DNA of 64,000 nucleotides from Dyadobacter luteus (GCF_003383615.1 NZ_QNUL01000011.1:124001-188000), one strand, 5' to 3'; positions 16,837 through 26,289 are shown, counted from the stretch's first letter. Program-made: numbers and translations. The notes: generated by a model from the letters alone, not told the origin.

Positions 16837-18312
16837 TCACAATGCAACTGCTGTGCTATCCGGCTTCCTTTTAAAGCGCGATAGCACCGTTGAATCAGGG
16901 CCGGCTACTATCGTCAGCCCGGGATTTGCCTTCCTTACACCGATAATCCCGCTATCACTCGCCTCAGTTTTCCATACATAAAGGGATCTCAGACTTTTCA
17001 TCGCAGCTATATCATTCAATCCTTTGTCAGTCACCTTTGCTCCTATCAGATTGAGATACTCAAGATACGGCAACCCTTTAAGCATTTTTAGACCTTCATC
17101 GGACACAGCCGTATATTCAATATGTAATCTATTGAGATTTTTCAATGTGCTGATCTGCTCCATACCCGCATCCGTTACTTTTGTTTTACCGAGTTTGAGC
17201 CAGACAATCTGATCGGATAACGGAGTAAGTAAGGTTAAGTTTGCGTCTGAGAAGTTACCGACATTTATTGCACTTACTTCGATAAAATTCTGATCCTGAG
17301 CTACAGGATTTACCACCAATCCAATTTTCCGCAAAGCAGCAATAGCTTCCTCATTCGCCGGCTCCACCTTTTCAGAAAACACCGTTTTCCTATTCGGCTC
17401 CCGCTGCACAGATCCATTTCCAAGTGCAGCCAATGCTGGTTTGATCTCTTCTGAAACTTTAAGTTCCGACACTTTTTTATCCGTCGGTGCCCCATTATCG
17501 ATCCACCACGATAAAAGTGTTATCTGATTATCCGTAAGTTGAGGTTTACCTTTAGGAGGCATTCTGTCATCATCATTTTCTGGTAAGAGACATCGCTTGA
17601 TCAGCTCACTTTCCGCACTTTTTCCAGCAACAAAAGCAGGGCCGTCTTTTCCTCCTTTTAGCATAAATGCCACCTGATCAAGCCTCAAATCTCCTTTTTG
17701 TTTACTCGCATTATGACACTGCGTACACCTGGCCTCTAGTATCGGGCGCACGATATCGCCATACACCAAAGCCTGGTTCACATTTGCAATCGGTTTGATT
17801 TCGGTAGTTTGCTCCTCTATAGCAGCCATTCCGGTCATGCTCCTGAAAGGTTCGGGTGTATACTGCGTCAGAAAACCCTCCCCGTGCGTCAATGAACCAC
17901 CGTCATGACCGGCAGTCATTGTCAGTACTGTAGCTATACCAAAAGCCGGTAAATAAAACAGAGGAGCGATTGTTATTTTTTCTCCCAAAAGGTCTGATTT
18001 AACAACCCAGGCGACCCAGGCAAAAGCTGCCACACCTATTCCCTGCCATTGATGCCGCATCAATAATTCATTATCATATCCACCACTCAGAGACAAAAGA
18101 TAACCGGCAACACATGCGAATGTTGCACCTACGGCCGACCAGAATAAAACGAAGGAAATAGCAGATTCAGAAACGTTTATTTTTCCTGTCCTTCTGCCTA
18201 TTTCAAGCAATAGTGCTACAAAAAGAAAACCGATAGGTAAATGAACCAGAACCGGATGGAACCTGCCAATAAAAAGGGGCCAGTAAGACGCTTGTAATAG
18301 GGGGTAAAGCAT
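16837..18312 (-). CDS. DUF2231 membrane - planctomycete-type cytochrome c - leucine-rich repeat fusion
   Basis: A 491-residue membrane protein in three parts. Residues 10-140 form a DUF2231-like helical region (FHPVLVHLPIGFLFVALLLEI). A PSCyt1-type domain follows with one heme c motif, CTQCH (C196-H200), and the typical DDDRMPPKGKPQLTDNQITLL block. The C-terminal part (about 320-480) has leucine-rich repeats (LTLLTPLSDQIVWLKLGKTKVTDAGM). Such fusions accompany DUF1501 and DUF1553 proteins in Planctomycetes and Cytophagales. The exact function is unknown. It lies 29 nt after the DUF1501 gene and 27 nt before the isomerase-like gene, so the three are probably one operon. Confidence 0.85.
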   Translation of the reverse strand: MLYPLLQASYWPLFIGRFHPVLVHLPIGFLFVALLLEIGRRTGKINVSESAISFVLFWSAVGATFACVAGYLLSLSGGYDNELLMRHQWQGIGVAAFAWVAWVVKSDLLGEKITIAPLFYLPAFGIATVLTMTAGHDGGSLTHGEGFLTQYTPEPFRSMTGMAAIEEQTTEIKPIANVNQALVYGDIVRPILEARCTQCHNASKQKGDLRLDQVAFMLKGGKDGPAFVAGKSAESELIKRCLLPENDDDRMPPKGKPQLTDNQITLLSWWIDNGAPTDKKVSELKVSEEIKPALAALGNGSVQREPNRKTVFSEKVEPANEEAIAALRKIGLVVNPVAQDQNFIEVSAINVGNFSDANLTLLTPLSDQIVWLKLGKTKVTDAGMEQISTLKNLNRLHIEYTAVSDEGLKMLKGLPYLEYLNLIGAKVTDKGLNDIAAMKSLRSLYVWKTEASDSGIIGVRKANPGLTIVAGPDSTVLSRFKRKPDSTAVAL

Positions 18313-18341
18313 TATTTACAAATTACAATATCAAAAATGCA

Positions 18342-19817
18342 TCAGGCCAAAACCTGTTTTACGACTTTACCTTCGGTATCGGTAAGCCTGAAATTCCTGC
18401 CCTGAAAAGGATAAGTAAATTTCTCATGGTCAAAACCCATCAGCTTCAGGATTGTTGCCTGCAAGTCGTGTACATGAACCCGGTCCTTCACACCATAATA
18501 ACCCAACTCATCTGTCTCTCCATGAGAATATCCTTGTTTGACACCTCCCCCAGCCATCCACATCGTAAAAGCATCCAAATGGTGATCCCGTCCCATAAAT
18601 GGCATCACAAGCCCATTTCTGTTCTCCTGCATAGGAGTCCTCCCGAATTCTGCACCCCAGATGACCAGCGTTTCTTCCAGTAATCCGCGCATTTTTAGAT
18701 CCTGAATTAATGCAGCAACAGGTCGGTCCGATTCCAGACATTTTTGTCTAAGTCCTCCTTCCACATTGTGATCCTTTGAGGTACCATGGCCGTCCCACCC
18801 CCAGTCAAAAAGCTGTACAAAACGAACGTCATTCTCTACTAATTTACGCGCCAGAAGGCAGTTCATCGCAAAAGTTCCTTCACCCGGCTTTACACCATAC
18901 ATATCCAATACAAACTGAGGTTCTTTGGAAACATCCATCACTTCCGGAACCGACATCTGCATTCTGAAAGCCATCTCATATTGACTAATCCTTGTCAGAA
19001 TTTCAGGATCCTGTACATCCTCATAAGTCTGGCGGTTTATTTCATTGATGGCTTCAATCGTTTGTTTGCGCATGTCCCGGTTCATTCCACTAGGATCACT
19101 TACATATAAAACCGGATCTCCACCCGTACGACATTGAACTCCCTGATACACCGATGGCAAAAATCCACTTCCATATACACTTTTACCCGCATCCGGCTGT
19201 TGACCGCCGGATGCCAATACAATAAAGCCGGGCAAATTCTGATTCTCTGAACCTAATCCATAGGTTGCCCATGCTCCCAGGCTCGGACGGCCCAGACGCG
19301 CACTCCCTGTATGCATGAGTAACTGAGCAGGTGCATGATTGAACTGATCCGTATGCATCGCTTTCAGGAAAGTAATTTCGTCCGCTACAGTTTGTAAATA
19401 AGGAACATAATCAGACATCCAAGCTCCTGATTGTCCATATTGTTTAAAATTCCCTTGTGGTCCCAACATTTTGGGAACCCCTTGAATAAATGCAAACTTC
19501 TTGCCTTCCAGAAATTCAGCAGGACAATCTTTACCGTGGTATTTTAACAGTTCAGGCTTATAGTCAAATAATTCCAACTGAGACGGGGCACCCGCCATAT
19601 GGATATAGATAACCCGTTTAGCCTTAGGGGCGAACTGCGGAATTTTGGCCATAAACCCCTCTTCTGAAACAGACTTTCCCGCTGAAGACGTTCCGCACGA
19701 ACTCAGCAAAGATCCCAGCCCCAATGCTCCCAGTCCAAACCCGCAGGATTGCAGAAAGTGCCGCCTTGTCTGGCGCTGTAAGTCTGCGTGTTGAAGTTCC
19801 TTTAATAGCTTTTCCAT
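18342..19817 (-). CDS. DUF1501 family exported protein
   Basis: A 491-residue protein of the alkaline-phosphatase/sulfatase superfamily-like DUF1501 family. The N terminus has RRHFLQSCGFGLGALGLGSL followed by LSSCG, which resembles a twin-arginine signal combined with a lipobox, so it may be a Tat-exported lipoprotein. Conserved features include IYIHMAGAPSQLELFDYKP, FDWGWDGHGTS, and VIWGAEFGRTPMQENRNG followed by GRDHH, which carry candidate metal ligands. Members are nearly always paired with DUF1549/DUF1553 cytochromes, as here. Enzyme activity is not established. The upstream gap contains a three-hairpin repeat. Confidence 0.88.
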   Translation of the reverse strand: MEKLLKELQHADLQRQTRRHFLQSCGFGLGALGLGSLLSSCGTSSAGKSVSEEGFMAKIPQFAPKAKRVIYIHMAGAPSQLELFDYKPELLKYHGKDCPAEFLEGKKFAFIQGVPKMLGPQGNFKQYGQSGAWMSDYVPYLQTVADEITFLKAMHTDQFNHAPAQLLMHTGSARLGRPSLGAWATYGLGSENQNLPGFIVLASGGQQPDAGKSVYGSGFLPSVYQGVQCRTGGDPVLYVSDPSGMNRDMRKQTIEAINEINRQTYEDVQDPEILTRISQYEMAFRMQMSVPEVMDVSKEPQFVLDMYGVKPGEGTFAMNCLLARKLVENDVRFVQLFDWGWDGHGTSKDHNVEGGLRQKCLESDRPVAALIQDLKMRGLLEETLVIWGAEFGRTPMQENRNGLVMPFMGRDHHLDAFTMWMAGGGVKQGYSHGETDELGYYGVKDRVHVHDLQATILKLMGFDHEKFTYPFQGRNFRLTDTEGKVVKQVLA

Positions 19818-19825
19818 ATGACATT

Positions 19826-19916
19826 GAACCCCCTACAGGGTTCCCTTTGAATGCTAATGATCTGTTCAAACCCTCGGGGCTGCGCCCCGGGTTAATATAT
19901 AGAAGCCTTTCAGGCT
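19826..19916. repeat. three-hairpin intergenic repeat cassette
   Basis: Three small hairpins follow one another: GAACCC/GGGTTC (19826-19843), CGGGGC-TGC-GCCCCG (19875-19889, with AACC/GGTT flanks) and AGCCT-TTC-AGGCT (19904-19916). Similar strings of hairpins are, as I recall, common between genes in Bacteroidota genomes. It lies in the 135-nt gap between the DUF1553 and DUF1501 genes, which would otherwise be read as one operon. It could modulate read-through or mRNA stability. Confidence 0.6.
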
Positions 19917-19952
19917 AAAACTCCTAATTTCTTATGCCCCTTACCCTAAGCC

Positions 19953-22703
19953 CTACTCCTTCGTAACCACATTATCCAGATTCAGCATCACGTTCGCAGA
20001 AATAGTCAAAGCAGCCAGTTCCGGAGAACGTTCTGTTCCGTAGACAAGAATGCTGTCTACATCAACCGGCTTATTTTTATAAGTTGAAAGTGCTTGATTA
20101 TATACTTTCACCAACACATTCAGATTCTTTTTTTCGATAGGCTGGAATGTCAGCATCCGGTATCCTTCTGTCAACTGCTGTTCGGGTGTTTTACCACGTT
20201 TTAGCATATTGCTTGCCAACTTTTCCGCAGCTTCCAGATATACAGGGTCATTTAATGTAACAAGCGCTTGTAGAGGCGTATTTGTTAAAATCCTTCTTGA
20301 TTGACAGAATTCACGGCTTGGCGCATCGAATGTCACCATAGAAGGATACGGAGCAGTTCGTTTCCAATAGGTGTATACTCCTCTTCTGTACCGATCTTCA
20401 CCTTCGCTAAGCGTCCACTTTTCTCCACTATAGGGGGACTGCCATATCTTATCAGGCTGTGCAGGCATAACGCCAGGACCATACATTTTTTTGGAAATCA
20501 GCCCTGCACAGGCGAGCGCCTGATCTCTGACCTGTTCCGCACTTAATCTTACACGTGGTCCCCGGGAAATCCAGATATTATATGGATCTTTCTCCAGTTT
20601 GTCCTTGTCAGTTTTGGAACTTTGCCTGTATGTAGCGGACATGACAATTGTTTTCAGAAGCTTTTTAACGCTCCAGTGATCCTCTTCTATGAACTTCACA
20701 GCAAGCCAATCCAGCAATTCGCGGTGTGTAGGTTCACTTCCCTGTGATCCAAAGTCTTCCACTGTTTCCACTATTCCTCTACCAAAAAGCTGCTCCCAAA
20801 ACCGGTTTACAATTACGCGACCCGTTAGCGCATTTTCCCTACTTACGATCCACTTCGCAAGGCTTTGCCGATCCTTTTGCACTCCCTTAGGCATAGGAGC
20901 CAATAATCTGGGCACATCCGGCTGTACTTCAGCACCTTTCACCATCCAGTTTCCACGTACGAAAACATTCGTCTTTCGGGCAAAATCACCTTTCCCTTCC
21001 CAAACGACCGGCATACTTTCGGCAGGGCGTGTTAATACAGTGGAGTAGTCAGCTACAATCTTATCATACCCGACTTTATCACTGCCCGGCAACTCTTTTT
21101 GAAAACTCATCCATGTAATTCTCACCCATTCTTCTGGAGACTTTGGGCTTTTCAGAGACAAATAGATATCATGTTTTCCATTTGTTTTTACAATGGGTGC
21201 CACCAATACCGTATCACGAACAGGAATTTTGATTTGAGACAGAACAGGGCCATCCAGCTTATCAAGATGTAAAGTCAATACTGCATTTTCGGCCTTGGTA
21301 GAAATATTCATTACCACATTACCTGCTCCGGTCAGGTCAACCGCCGGAATTCTCGCATTGCCTTTGTCTTTTACACCATAGTATGAAATGAGAAGTACCG
21401 TTGACTGATCCCCTTTGATAAAATTATGTGCATTGATTTTCGGCTCCATCACCCGCATAAACTGCGTTACTTCTTCCGTTTGCTTAGGATTGTGTTGCGT
21501 GATCCATTGTTTCACCCGCTCCACACGAGCCGAATCTTCTCCCTTATAAAACCGAAGTTTAGGCCACTCATCCCACACATCTTCATCACGTGTGTTGTTG
21601 AAAAAGGCCATATACTTAAAATAATCCTCGTGAGGGATCGGATCATAAGGATGGCTATGGCATTGAATACAGGCGAAAGTAGTGCCTTGCCAAACTTCCC
21701 AGGTTGTATTCACACGATCAATCAAAGCAGCTGTACGAAACTCTTCGTCATCTGTTCCTCCCTCGTTATTGGTCATCGTATTTCTGTGATAACCAGTCGC
21801 AATCATATTTTCTTCTTTCGGAAAATGATCTTTCCCTTTTGGAAGTAAATCCCCGGCAAGTTGTTCTATCGTAAACTGATCAAAAGGCTTATCATCGTTA
21901 AAAGACTTCACCACATAATCCCTGTAACGCCACATAGACCGACCTCCATCACTTTCGTAGCCTTTCGTATCCGCATACCGCGCCAGATCCATCCACATAG
22001 ATGTCCACTTCTCCCCATAAGCGGGAGATTTCAGGAGGCGATCTACTACCTTTTCATACGCATTGTCTGAATGATCATTTTTGAAATCTTGCACCTCTTT
22101 TTCCGTTGGAGGAAGTCCGGTAAGATCAAGGCTCACTCTTCTTATCAAAGTAGCTTTATCGGCTTCAGGCGAAACCGAAAGCTTGTTTTCCTTTACTTTT
22201 TGCAGAACAAAATGATCGATCTCATTTTCAGGCCAGTTGCTTTCTTCCTGATTCAGTAATCCAAACAGGTTCCATATACTTTTTGAAGAAGGAACCTCAG
22301 GTTTTTCAATGCGCTTATACGACCAATGTGTTTTCCATTCTGCTCCCTGATTAATCCATTTTTTCAGCGTGGCTACATCCTCGTCGCTGAGAGGAGTTCC
22401 ATTCTTAGGCATTTTTTCATCAGGGTCATCCGTCAGAATCCTTCTGATCATTTCGCTCGCATCGGCATCACCACGCACCACAGGAATTTTCCCCGATTTA
22501 CCGGGTTCAAGCATTTCGTGTTCAAACAAAAAACTTACATCACCTGCCTTTTTTACACCTCCATGGCAACCCATACAATGCTTGTTGAGGATCGGTTTGA
22601 CCTCAGCATTATAGTCTACCTTTCCGCCAAACCAGTTTGCCCCCGTGAAATAGAAAAGCAGTACAGCCAAAGCCACGGAACCAATTATGATTCTATTTAT
22701 CAT
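19953..22703 (-). CDS. planctomycete-type cytochrome c / DUF1549 / DUF1553 protein
   Basis: A 916-residue exported or membrane-anchored protein. An N-terminal hydrophobic segment (IIIGSVALAVLLFYFTG) is followed by a PSCyt1 domain with heme motif CMGCH (C43-H47), then DUF1549 (about 150-370, LTGLPPTEKEVQDF and WMDLARYADTKGYESDGG) and DUF1553 (about 610-880, VNRFWEQLFGRGIVETVEDFG). This is the standard partner of DUF1501. It begins the four-gene minus-strand cluster. The family is widespread in polysaccharide-degrading Planctomycetes, but the reaction is unknown; an extracytoplasmic oxidation is an inference from the heme sites. Confidence 0.88.
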   Translation of the reverse strand: MINRIIIGSVALAVLLFYFTGANWFGGKVDYNAEVKPILNKHCMGCHGGVKKAGDVSFLFEHEMLEPGKSGKIPVVRGDADASEMIRRILTDDPDEKMPKNGTPLSDEDVATLKKWINQGAEWKTHWSYKRIEKPEVPSSKSIWNLFGLLNQEESNWPENEIDHFVLQKVKENKLSVSPEADKATLIRRVSLDLTGLPPTEKEVQDFKNDHSDNAYEKVVDRLLKSPAYGEKWTSMWMDLARYADTKGYESDGGRSMWRYRDYVVKSFNDDKPFDQFTIEQLAGDLLPKGKDHFPKEENMIATGYHRNTMTNNEGGTDDEEFRTAALIDRVNTTWEVWQGTTFACIQCHSHPYDPIPHEDYFKYMAFFNNTRDEDVWDEWPKLRFYKGEDSARVERVKQWITQHNPKQTEEVTQFMRVMEPKINAHNFIKGDQSTVLLISYYGVKDKGNARIPAVDLTGAGNVVMNISTKAENAVLTLHLDKLDGPVLSQIKIPVRDTVLVAPIVKTNGKHDIYLSLKSPKSPEEWVRITWMSFQKELPGSDKVGYDKIVADYSTVLTRPAESMPVVWEGKGDFARKTNVFVRGNWMVKGAEVQPDVPRLLAPMPKGVQKDRQSLAKWIVSRENALTGRVIVNRFWEQLFGRGIVETVEDFGSQGSEPTHRELLDWLAVKFIEEDHWSVKKLLKTIVMSATYRQSSKTDKDKLEKDPYNIWISRGPRVRLSAEQVRDQALACAGLISKKMYGPGVMPAQPDKIWQSPYSGEKWTLSEGEDRYRRGVYTYWKRTAPYPSMVTFDAPSREFCQSRRILTNTPLQALVTLNDPVYLEAAEKLASNMLKRGKTPEQQLTEGYRMLTFQPIEKKNLNVLVKVYNQALSTYKNKPVDVDSILVYGTERSPELAALTISANVMLNLDNVVTKE

Positions 22704-22819
22704 TATTCAGAAAATACAGCTCAAACGCAGGTGAAAATTTATTCTTTATAAGTAAAAAGTAGCCAATTCTCCTCTCCTACTTACTGGTGAATATTCTGAT
22801 AATCTTAAAATTAACTGTT

Positions 22820-23635
22820 CTAGAGTATAACCGGATTTAATTCCGAACTAACCGTACCGCCTACCGGCATACCGCATATCCATCGCTGCCGGTCTGCTTC
22901 CTGATGTTCATTCTGCGGGGCGATAATCTTTGCTCCATCTGCCACAAAAATGATTGTCATAACCTCTCTCATCACATTTTGAGAATAATTACCCGGTGCA
23001 GAGTGCAGTGTCCAGCCGTAATGCCAGGTGGCATCTCCCGCCTTCATGGTTTTTGCACGGGTGACTTCAAAGCCTTTCTCTTTGATAAAATCCTCCAAAA
23101 TCGCCTCTGACTCGTCCGATATAGCGATATTTTTAACGAAACCATTTTTATGGGAGCCGGATGCAAATGTGAGCATACCCATGTCTTCAGTAATATCAAT
23201 CAGGGGCATCCACATCGTAACAGTGTTATTGGTATCCAATGGCCAGTAATACTGATCCTGGTGCCAGGGAGTAAACCCTCCGCCGGGTTCCTTATACAGT
23301 GCCTGGTCGTGATAAATTCTCACGTTTTCCACTCCGAGCAGATCAGCTGCTATTTTTCCGAATCTTTTGGCAAGAGAAAATGTGCGCACCTCTTCATCCA
23401 CTTCCCACAAATTCATGATTTGAAGGAAAGCTTTTCCATACGTATCCCGGTCTTGCAGCTTTCTTTTTTCTGTGTTGAATCTCAAAGCAGCTTTGTTGAT
23501 GACATCCCGATAATGCGTGATTTCTTCATCATTGAGAACATTTTCAATCATGACATGCCCATTTTCTCTGAAACGGGACTTGTCATGATCGTTTATGGTA
23601 ATGTAATTTTTAAGGGTAGGAATAGTCGTATTCAT
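22820..23635 (-). CDS. phytanoyl-CoA dioxygenase family protein
   Basis: A 271-residue Fe(II)/2-oxoglutarate-dependent oxygenase. The iron triad is H125 and D127 in TPWHQDQYYWPL and H211 in GWTLHSAPGN; R223 is the likely 2-oxoglutarate ligand. Start ATG 23635 is chosen; a TTG three codons upstream is also open. It is divergent from an AraC-family gene, with only about 140 nt between them, so that protein probably regulates it. It stands upstream of the cytochrome cluster, 116 nt away, on the same strand. The substrate is unknown. Confidence 0.9.
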   Translation of the reverse strand: MNTTIPTLKNYITINDHDKSRFRENGHVMIENVLNDEEITHYRDVINKAALRFNTEKRKLQDRDTYGKAFLQIMNLWEVDEEVRTFSLAKRFGKIAADLLGVENVRIYHDQALYKEPGGGFTPWHQDQYYWPLDTNNTVTMWMPLIDITEDMGMLTFASGSHKNGFVKNIAISDESEAILEDFIKEKGFEVTRAKTMKAGDATWHYGWTLHSAPGNYSQNVMREVMTIIFVADGAKIIAPQNEHQEADRQRWICGMPVGGTVSSELNPVIL

Positions 23636-23636
23636 T

Positions 23637-23672
23637 ATATTCAAATTTTACATTGAATTTCAATATTCAAAT
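23637..23672. promoter_or_regulatory. direct-repeat operator candidate between the dioxygenase and AraC genes
   Basis: ATATTCAAAT occurs at 23637-23646 and again at 23663-23672, with an inverted half ATTGAATTT between them. Direct repeats in the shared regulatory gap are typical binding sites for AraC proteins. The assignment is by position only. Confidence 0.35.
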
Positions 23673-23772
23673 ATCACACCCTTTTATATAACCATATGGG
23701 AAAATATTAGCTACTTAGTGGCTTATTCTATCCAAACCAGATCAAACCATAAAATAAAGAGTAATATTAGCA

Positions 23773-24636
23773 ATGGTTAAAGCTCAGTTTGAAAGCATTG
23801 ATACAAATCCCGACATCTCCTTTCGGGTGAGAAGATTTCTTCTCGAACGCTTCACCGTTCCGTATCATTTCCATCCTGAATACGAACTTACGCTTATCGT
23901 TAAGGGTACTGGTAAGCGTTATGTCGGCAATAGCATGGAAGATTTCAAAGCAGGCGATCTCGTTTTCCTGGGTTCGGATCTGCCTCATTGCTGGAAGTCT
24001 GATCAATATGATGATGGCTCTGGAGTAGAATCAATCGTCATACAGTTTGAGGGTGATTTTCTGGGAAAAGACTTTTTTGAGCGCCCGGAACTACTTCCAA
24101 TAGCACATTTGCTTGTAAGGAGTGCACAGGGAATATGTTTTAATGACTCTGTATCTCTTGAAATCGCCCCCTTGATGCAACAGCTGGAGTCCGAGCCGAA
24201 CCCGTTTCAAAAATTAGCTCAACTCCTTTCGATTCTCAACCGGCTTGCGGTGAAGTCGGAGTATCAACTGCTCCATGAGGGAATTACGCCGGTTATTGCC
24301 GGACAAAGTAAAGAAAGGATTAACACTGCGTTAGGCTATATTGTTGATCATTTCCGTCAGGAGATTTTGCTGGAAGATGTGTCCTCAGCCGTAAATATGT
24401 CGCCCAATGCGTTTTGCAAATACTTCAAGAAGGCAACGAGTAAGACCTTTATAGAAATGGTGAATGAATACCGCATTAACTTTGCGGCACAACAACTACT
24501 CAACACCGATCATGCTGTATCGGAAATCTGCTATGAGAGTGGCTTTGGCGATGTTTCCTATTTTCATAAAGTTTTTAAAAAGAAAATGAAAAGTAGTCCG
24601 CTGGATTACCGAAAGCAATTTTTGAAAAGTATTTAA
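23773..24636 (+). CDS. AraC-family transcriptional regulator with cupin domain
   Basis: A 287-residue regulator. The N-terminal cupin (about 25-110) shows VPYHFHPEYELTLIVKGTG and FKAGDLVFLGSDLPHCW. The C-terminal HTH pair (about 185-285) shows LEDVSSAVNMSPNAFCKYFKKAT and VSEICYESGFGDVSYFHKVFKKK. The HxH and E in the cupin suggest a carbohydrate- or metal-linked sensor. It is transcribed away from the dioxygenase gene and is its likely local regulator. It ends 3 nt before the convergent yraN. Confidence 0.92.
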   Translation: MVKAQFESIDTNPDISFRVRRFLLERFTVPYHFHPEYELTLIVKGTGKRYVGNSMEDFKAGDLVFLGSDLPHCWKSDQYDDGSGVESIVIQFEGDFLGKDFFERPELLPIAHLLVRSAQGICFNDSVSLEIAPLMQQLESEPNPFQKLAQLLSILNRLAVKSEYQLLHEGITPVIAGQSKERINTALGYIVDHFRQEILLEDVSSAVNMSPNAFCKYFKKATSKTFIEMVNEYRINFAAQQLLNTDHAVSEICYESGFGDVSYFHKVFKKKMKSSPLDYRKQFLKSI

Positions 24637-24638
24637 CC

Positions 24639-24995
24639 TCAACAAAATGCGTCTTCAATATGTCTGATGTTTAAATCTCCGTTGGGTAAAATCAGAATAG
24701 ATACGATATCGAACCGGACATCCCTGTGCCAGTCTTTGTCGAATATATAGTGTATGGCCGCTTTCAGAATTAATCTGGATTTAGTGTAGTTCACAAACTC
24801 TTCCGGCATACCAAAACCAGTTCCACTCCGCGTTTTGACTTCGATAAAAATGAGCATGTTCTTATGTTTCGCGATCAAATCCACTTCCATGTGTTTGTGG
24901 CGGTAGTTTTTCTCCACAATCTCGTACCCTTTTTCAGTTAAATAGGTAGCGGCTTTTTCTTCGCCCCAGCTCCCGGTGTCGTTATGTGCTGCCAT
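24639..24995 (-). CDS. yraN: YraN family endonuclease-like protein (UPF0102)
   Basis: A 118-residue protein of the restriction-endonuclease-like fold. Visible motifs are GSWGEEKAATYLTEKGYEIVEKNYR, EVDLIAKHKNMLIFIEVKTRSG, with the catalytic-type D and E-x-K, and a short C-terminal strand pair. Biological function is poorly known; a role in DNA processing or recombination is often suggested. It is convergent with the AraC gene and divergent from lipB. Confidence 0.92.
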   Translation of the reverse strand: MAAHNDTGSWGEEKAATYLTEKGYEIVEKNYRHKHMEVDLIAKHKNMLIFIEVKTRSGTGFGMPEEFVNYTKSRLILKAAIHYIFDKDWHRDVRFDIVSILILPNGDLNIRHIEDAFC

Positions 24996-25128
24996 ACGAA
25001 CAATTTTGAGTTAAAAATGTGTTATTCTTGCATAAAGGGAAATCTGTATTGAGACCCTGTTTTAAAAAAAGGTTACGGGCTGTGCGCTCATTCAAATGAG
25101 AGATTTCCCGACCGTTCACCATTGACTG

Positions 25129-25851
25129 ATGAATACCCTCATAAACAAACAAGTGCAATTCCGGGATATCGGACTGATTGACTACCAGGAGGCCTGGGAT
25201 TTACAGGAGAAAATCTTTGCTGAAACAATAGCGGTCAAAACGCAAAACCGCGGATTGGAAGCGGAACAACAGCATATCACGCCAAATCATCTCCTGTTTT
25301 GTCAGCACCCGCATGTGTATACCCTAGGAAAAAGCGGTAAAGCAGACCATTTGCTGCTGCATGAGGACGAACTGGAAGCACGCGAAGCGAAATACTACAA
25401 AATCAACCGCGGTGGTGACATTACCTACCACGGTCCGGGGCAGCTCGTGGGCTACCCTATTCTGGATCTGGATAATTTTTTCACTGATATCCATAAATAC
25501 ATGCGTTTGCTGGAGGAAGCCATTATCCGGACTATTGCGGATTTTGGTTTGGATGGAGGACGTATTGACGGGCTCACGGGTGTGTGGCTGGATTATCAGG
25601 AGCAGAAAAATCCGAGGAAAATATGTGCAATGGGCGTCAAATCCAGCCGTTGGGTAACGATGCACGGTTTCGCATTAAATGTCAATACAGATTTGTCCTA
25701 TTTCGGAAGTATTGTTCCGTGTGGCATTCAGGACAAAGCGGTTACCTCTATAGCGCAGGAGACCGGAAATCCCGTTGAAATGAACGAGGTTTCAATAAAA
25801 TTAAAAAATCATCTTGCAGATTTGTTCGAAATGGAAATCCTCGAACAATAA
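25129..25851 (+). CDS. lipB: lipoyl(octanoyl) transferase
   Basis: Transfers octanoyl groups from acyl carrier protein to lipoyl domains, the first step of lipoate assembly. The 240-residue protein has RGGDITYHGPGQLVGYPI, the catalytic lysine in AMGVKSSRWVTMHG (K171) and the catalytic cysteine in IVPCGI (C198). The ATG at 25129 begins MNTLINKQVQFRDIGLIDY, a usual length. It is followed 24 nt later by a conserved hypothetical gene and then an exonuclease, probably as one unit. Confidence 0.96.
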   Translation: MNTLINKQVQFRDIGLIDYQEAWDLQEKIFAETIAVKTQNRGLEAEQQHITPNHLLFCQHPHVYTLGKSGKADHLLLHEDELEAREAKYYKINRGGDITYHGPGQLVGYPILDLDNFFTDIHKYMRLLEEAIIRTIADFGLDGGRIDGLTGVWLDYQEQKNPRKICAMGVKSSRWVTMHGFALNVNTDLSYFGSIVPCGIQDKAVTSIAQETGNPVEMNEVSIKLKNHLADLFEMEILEQ

Positions 25852-25875
25852 CTGTTCTTACCAATTGATATATTC

Positions 25876-26289
25876 ATGAAAAAAGATATTCCATTCTATC
25901 CGGTACAAGGCATTCAGGTTGCCATTGTAAGAAAAATAAACGAGGCAAATGTACCGGAATGGAGCGTAGTATTGATCAACAGAAACCCTGAGCCTATTAA
26001 TACGGTAATGGTGACTTCAAAAGGTTATGCAAGTGCAGAATCCGGAACTGATCCGGCTCAAAAAACATCTACTCTGCGTCATTTTTATCCTGAAATAGCA
26101 CCAGAAAAGCATCAGGTAGTGGAGAGTATTATGCCGGAGGTTTTCCATCTTTACAACGAATTCTGGATCAGCTACTTCCTTGAAAATCAGGTTTACGATA
26201 AAAAGTTTATATTCGTACCTGATAGCATTGTTGAAGACAATATCATTGATATCGCCCCTTTCGGACTACAAGGCGTATTACACGAATAG
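25876..26289 (+). CDS. conserved hypothetical protein
   Basis: A 137-residue soluble protein with no signal peptide or membrane segment. It begins MKKDIPFYPVQGIQVAIVRK and contains VLINRNPEPINTVMVTSKGY and KTSTLRHFYPEI. It resembles a family restricted to Cytophagales and relatives that databases sometimes label as phenylalanyl-tRNA synthetase alpha subunit; no synthetase motif is present, so I do not accept that name. Function is unknown. It lies between lipB and the exonuclease. Confidence 0.75.
   Translation: MKKDIPFYPVQGIQVAIVRKINEANVPEWSVVLINRNPEPINTVMVTSKGYASAESGTDPAQKTSTLRHFYPEIAPEKHQVVESIMPEVFHLYNEFWISYFLENQVYDKKFIFVPDSIVEDNIIDIAPFGLQGVLHE

Noticed and set aside
25876-26289. A phenylalanyl-tRNA synthetase alpha subunit label for the hypothetical gene.
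   Set aside because: The protein is far too short and lacks class II synthetase motifs; that label appears to be a database carry-over.
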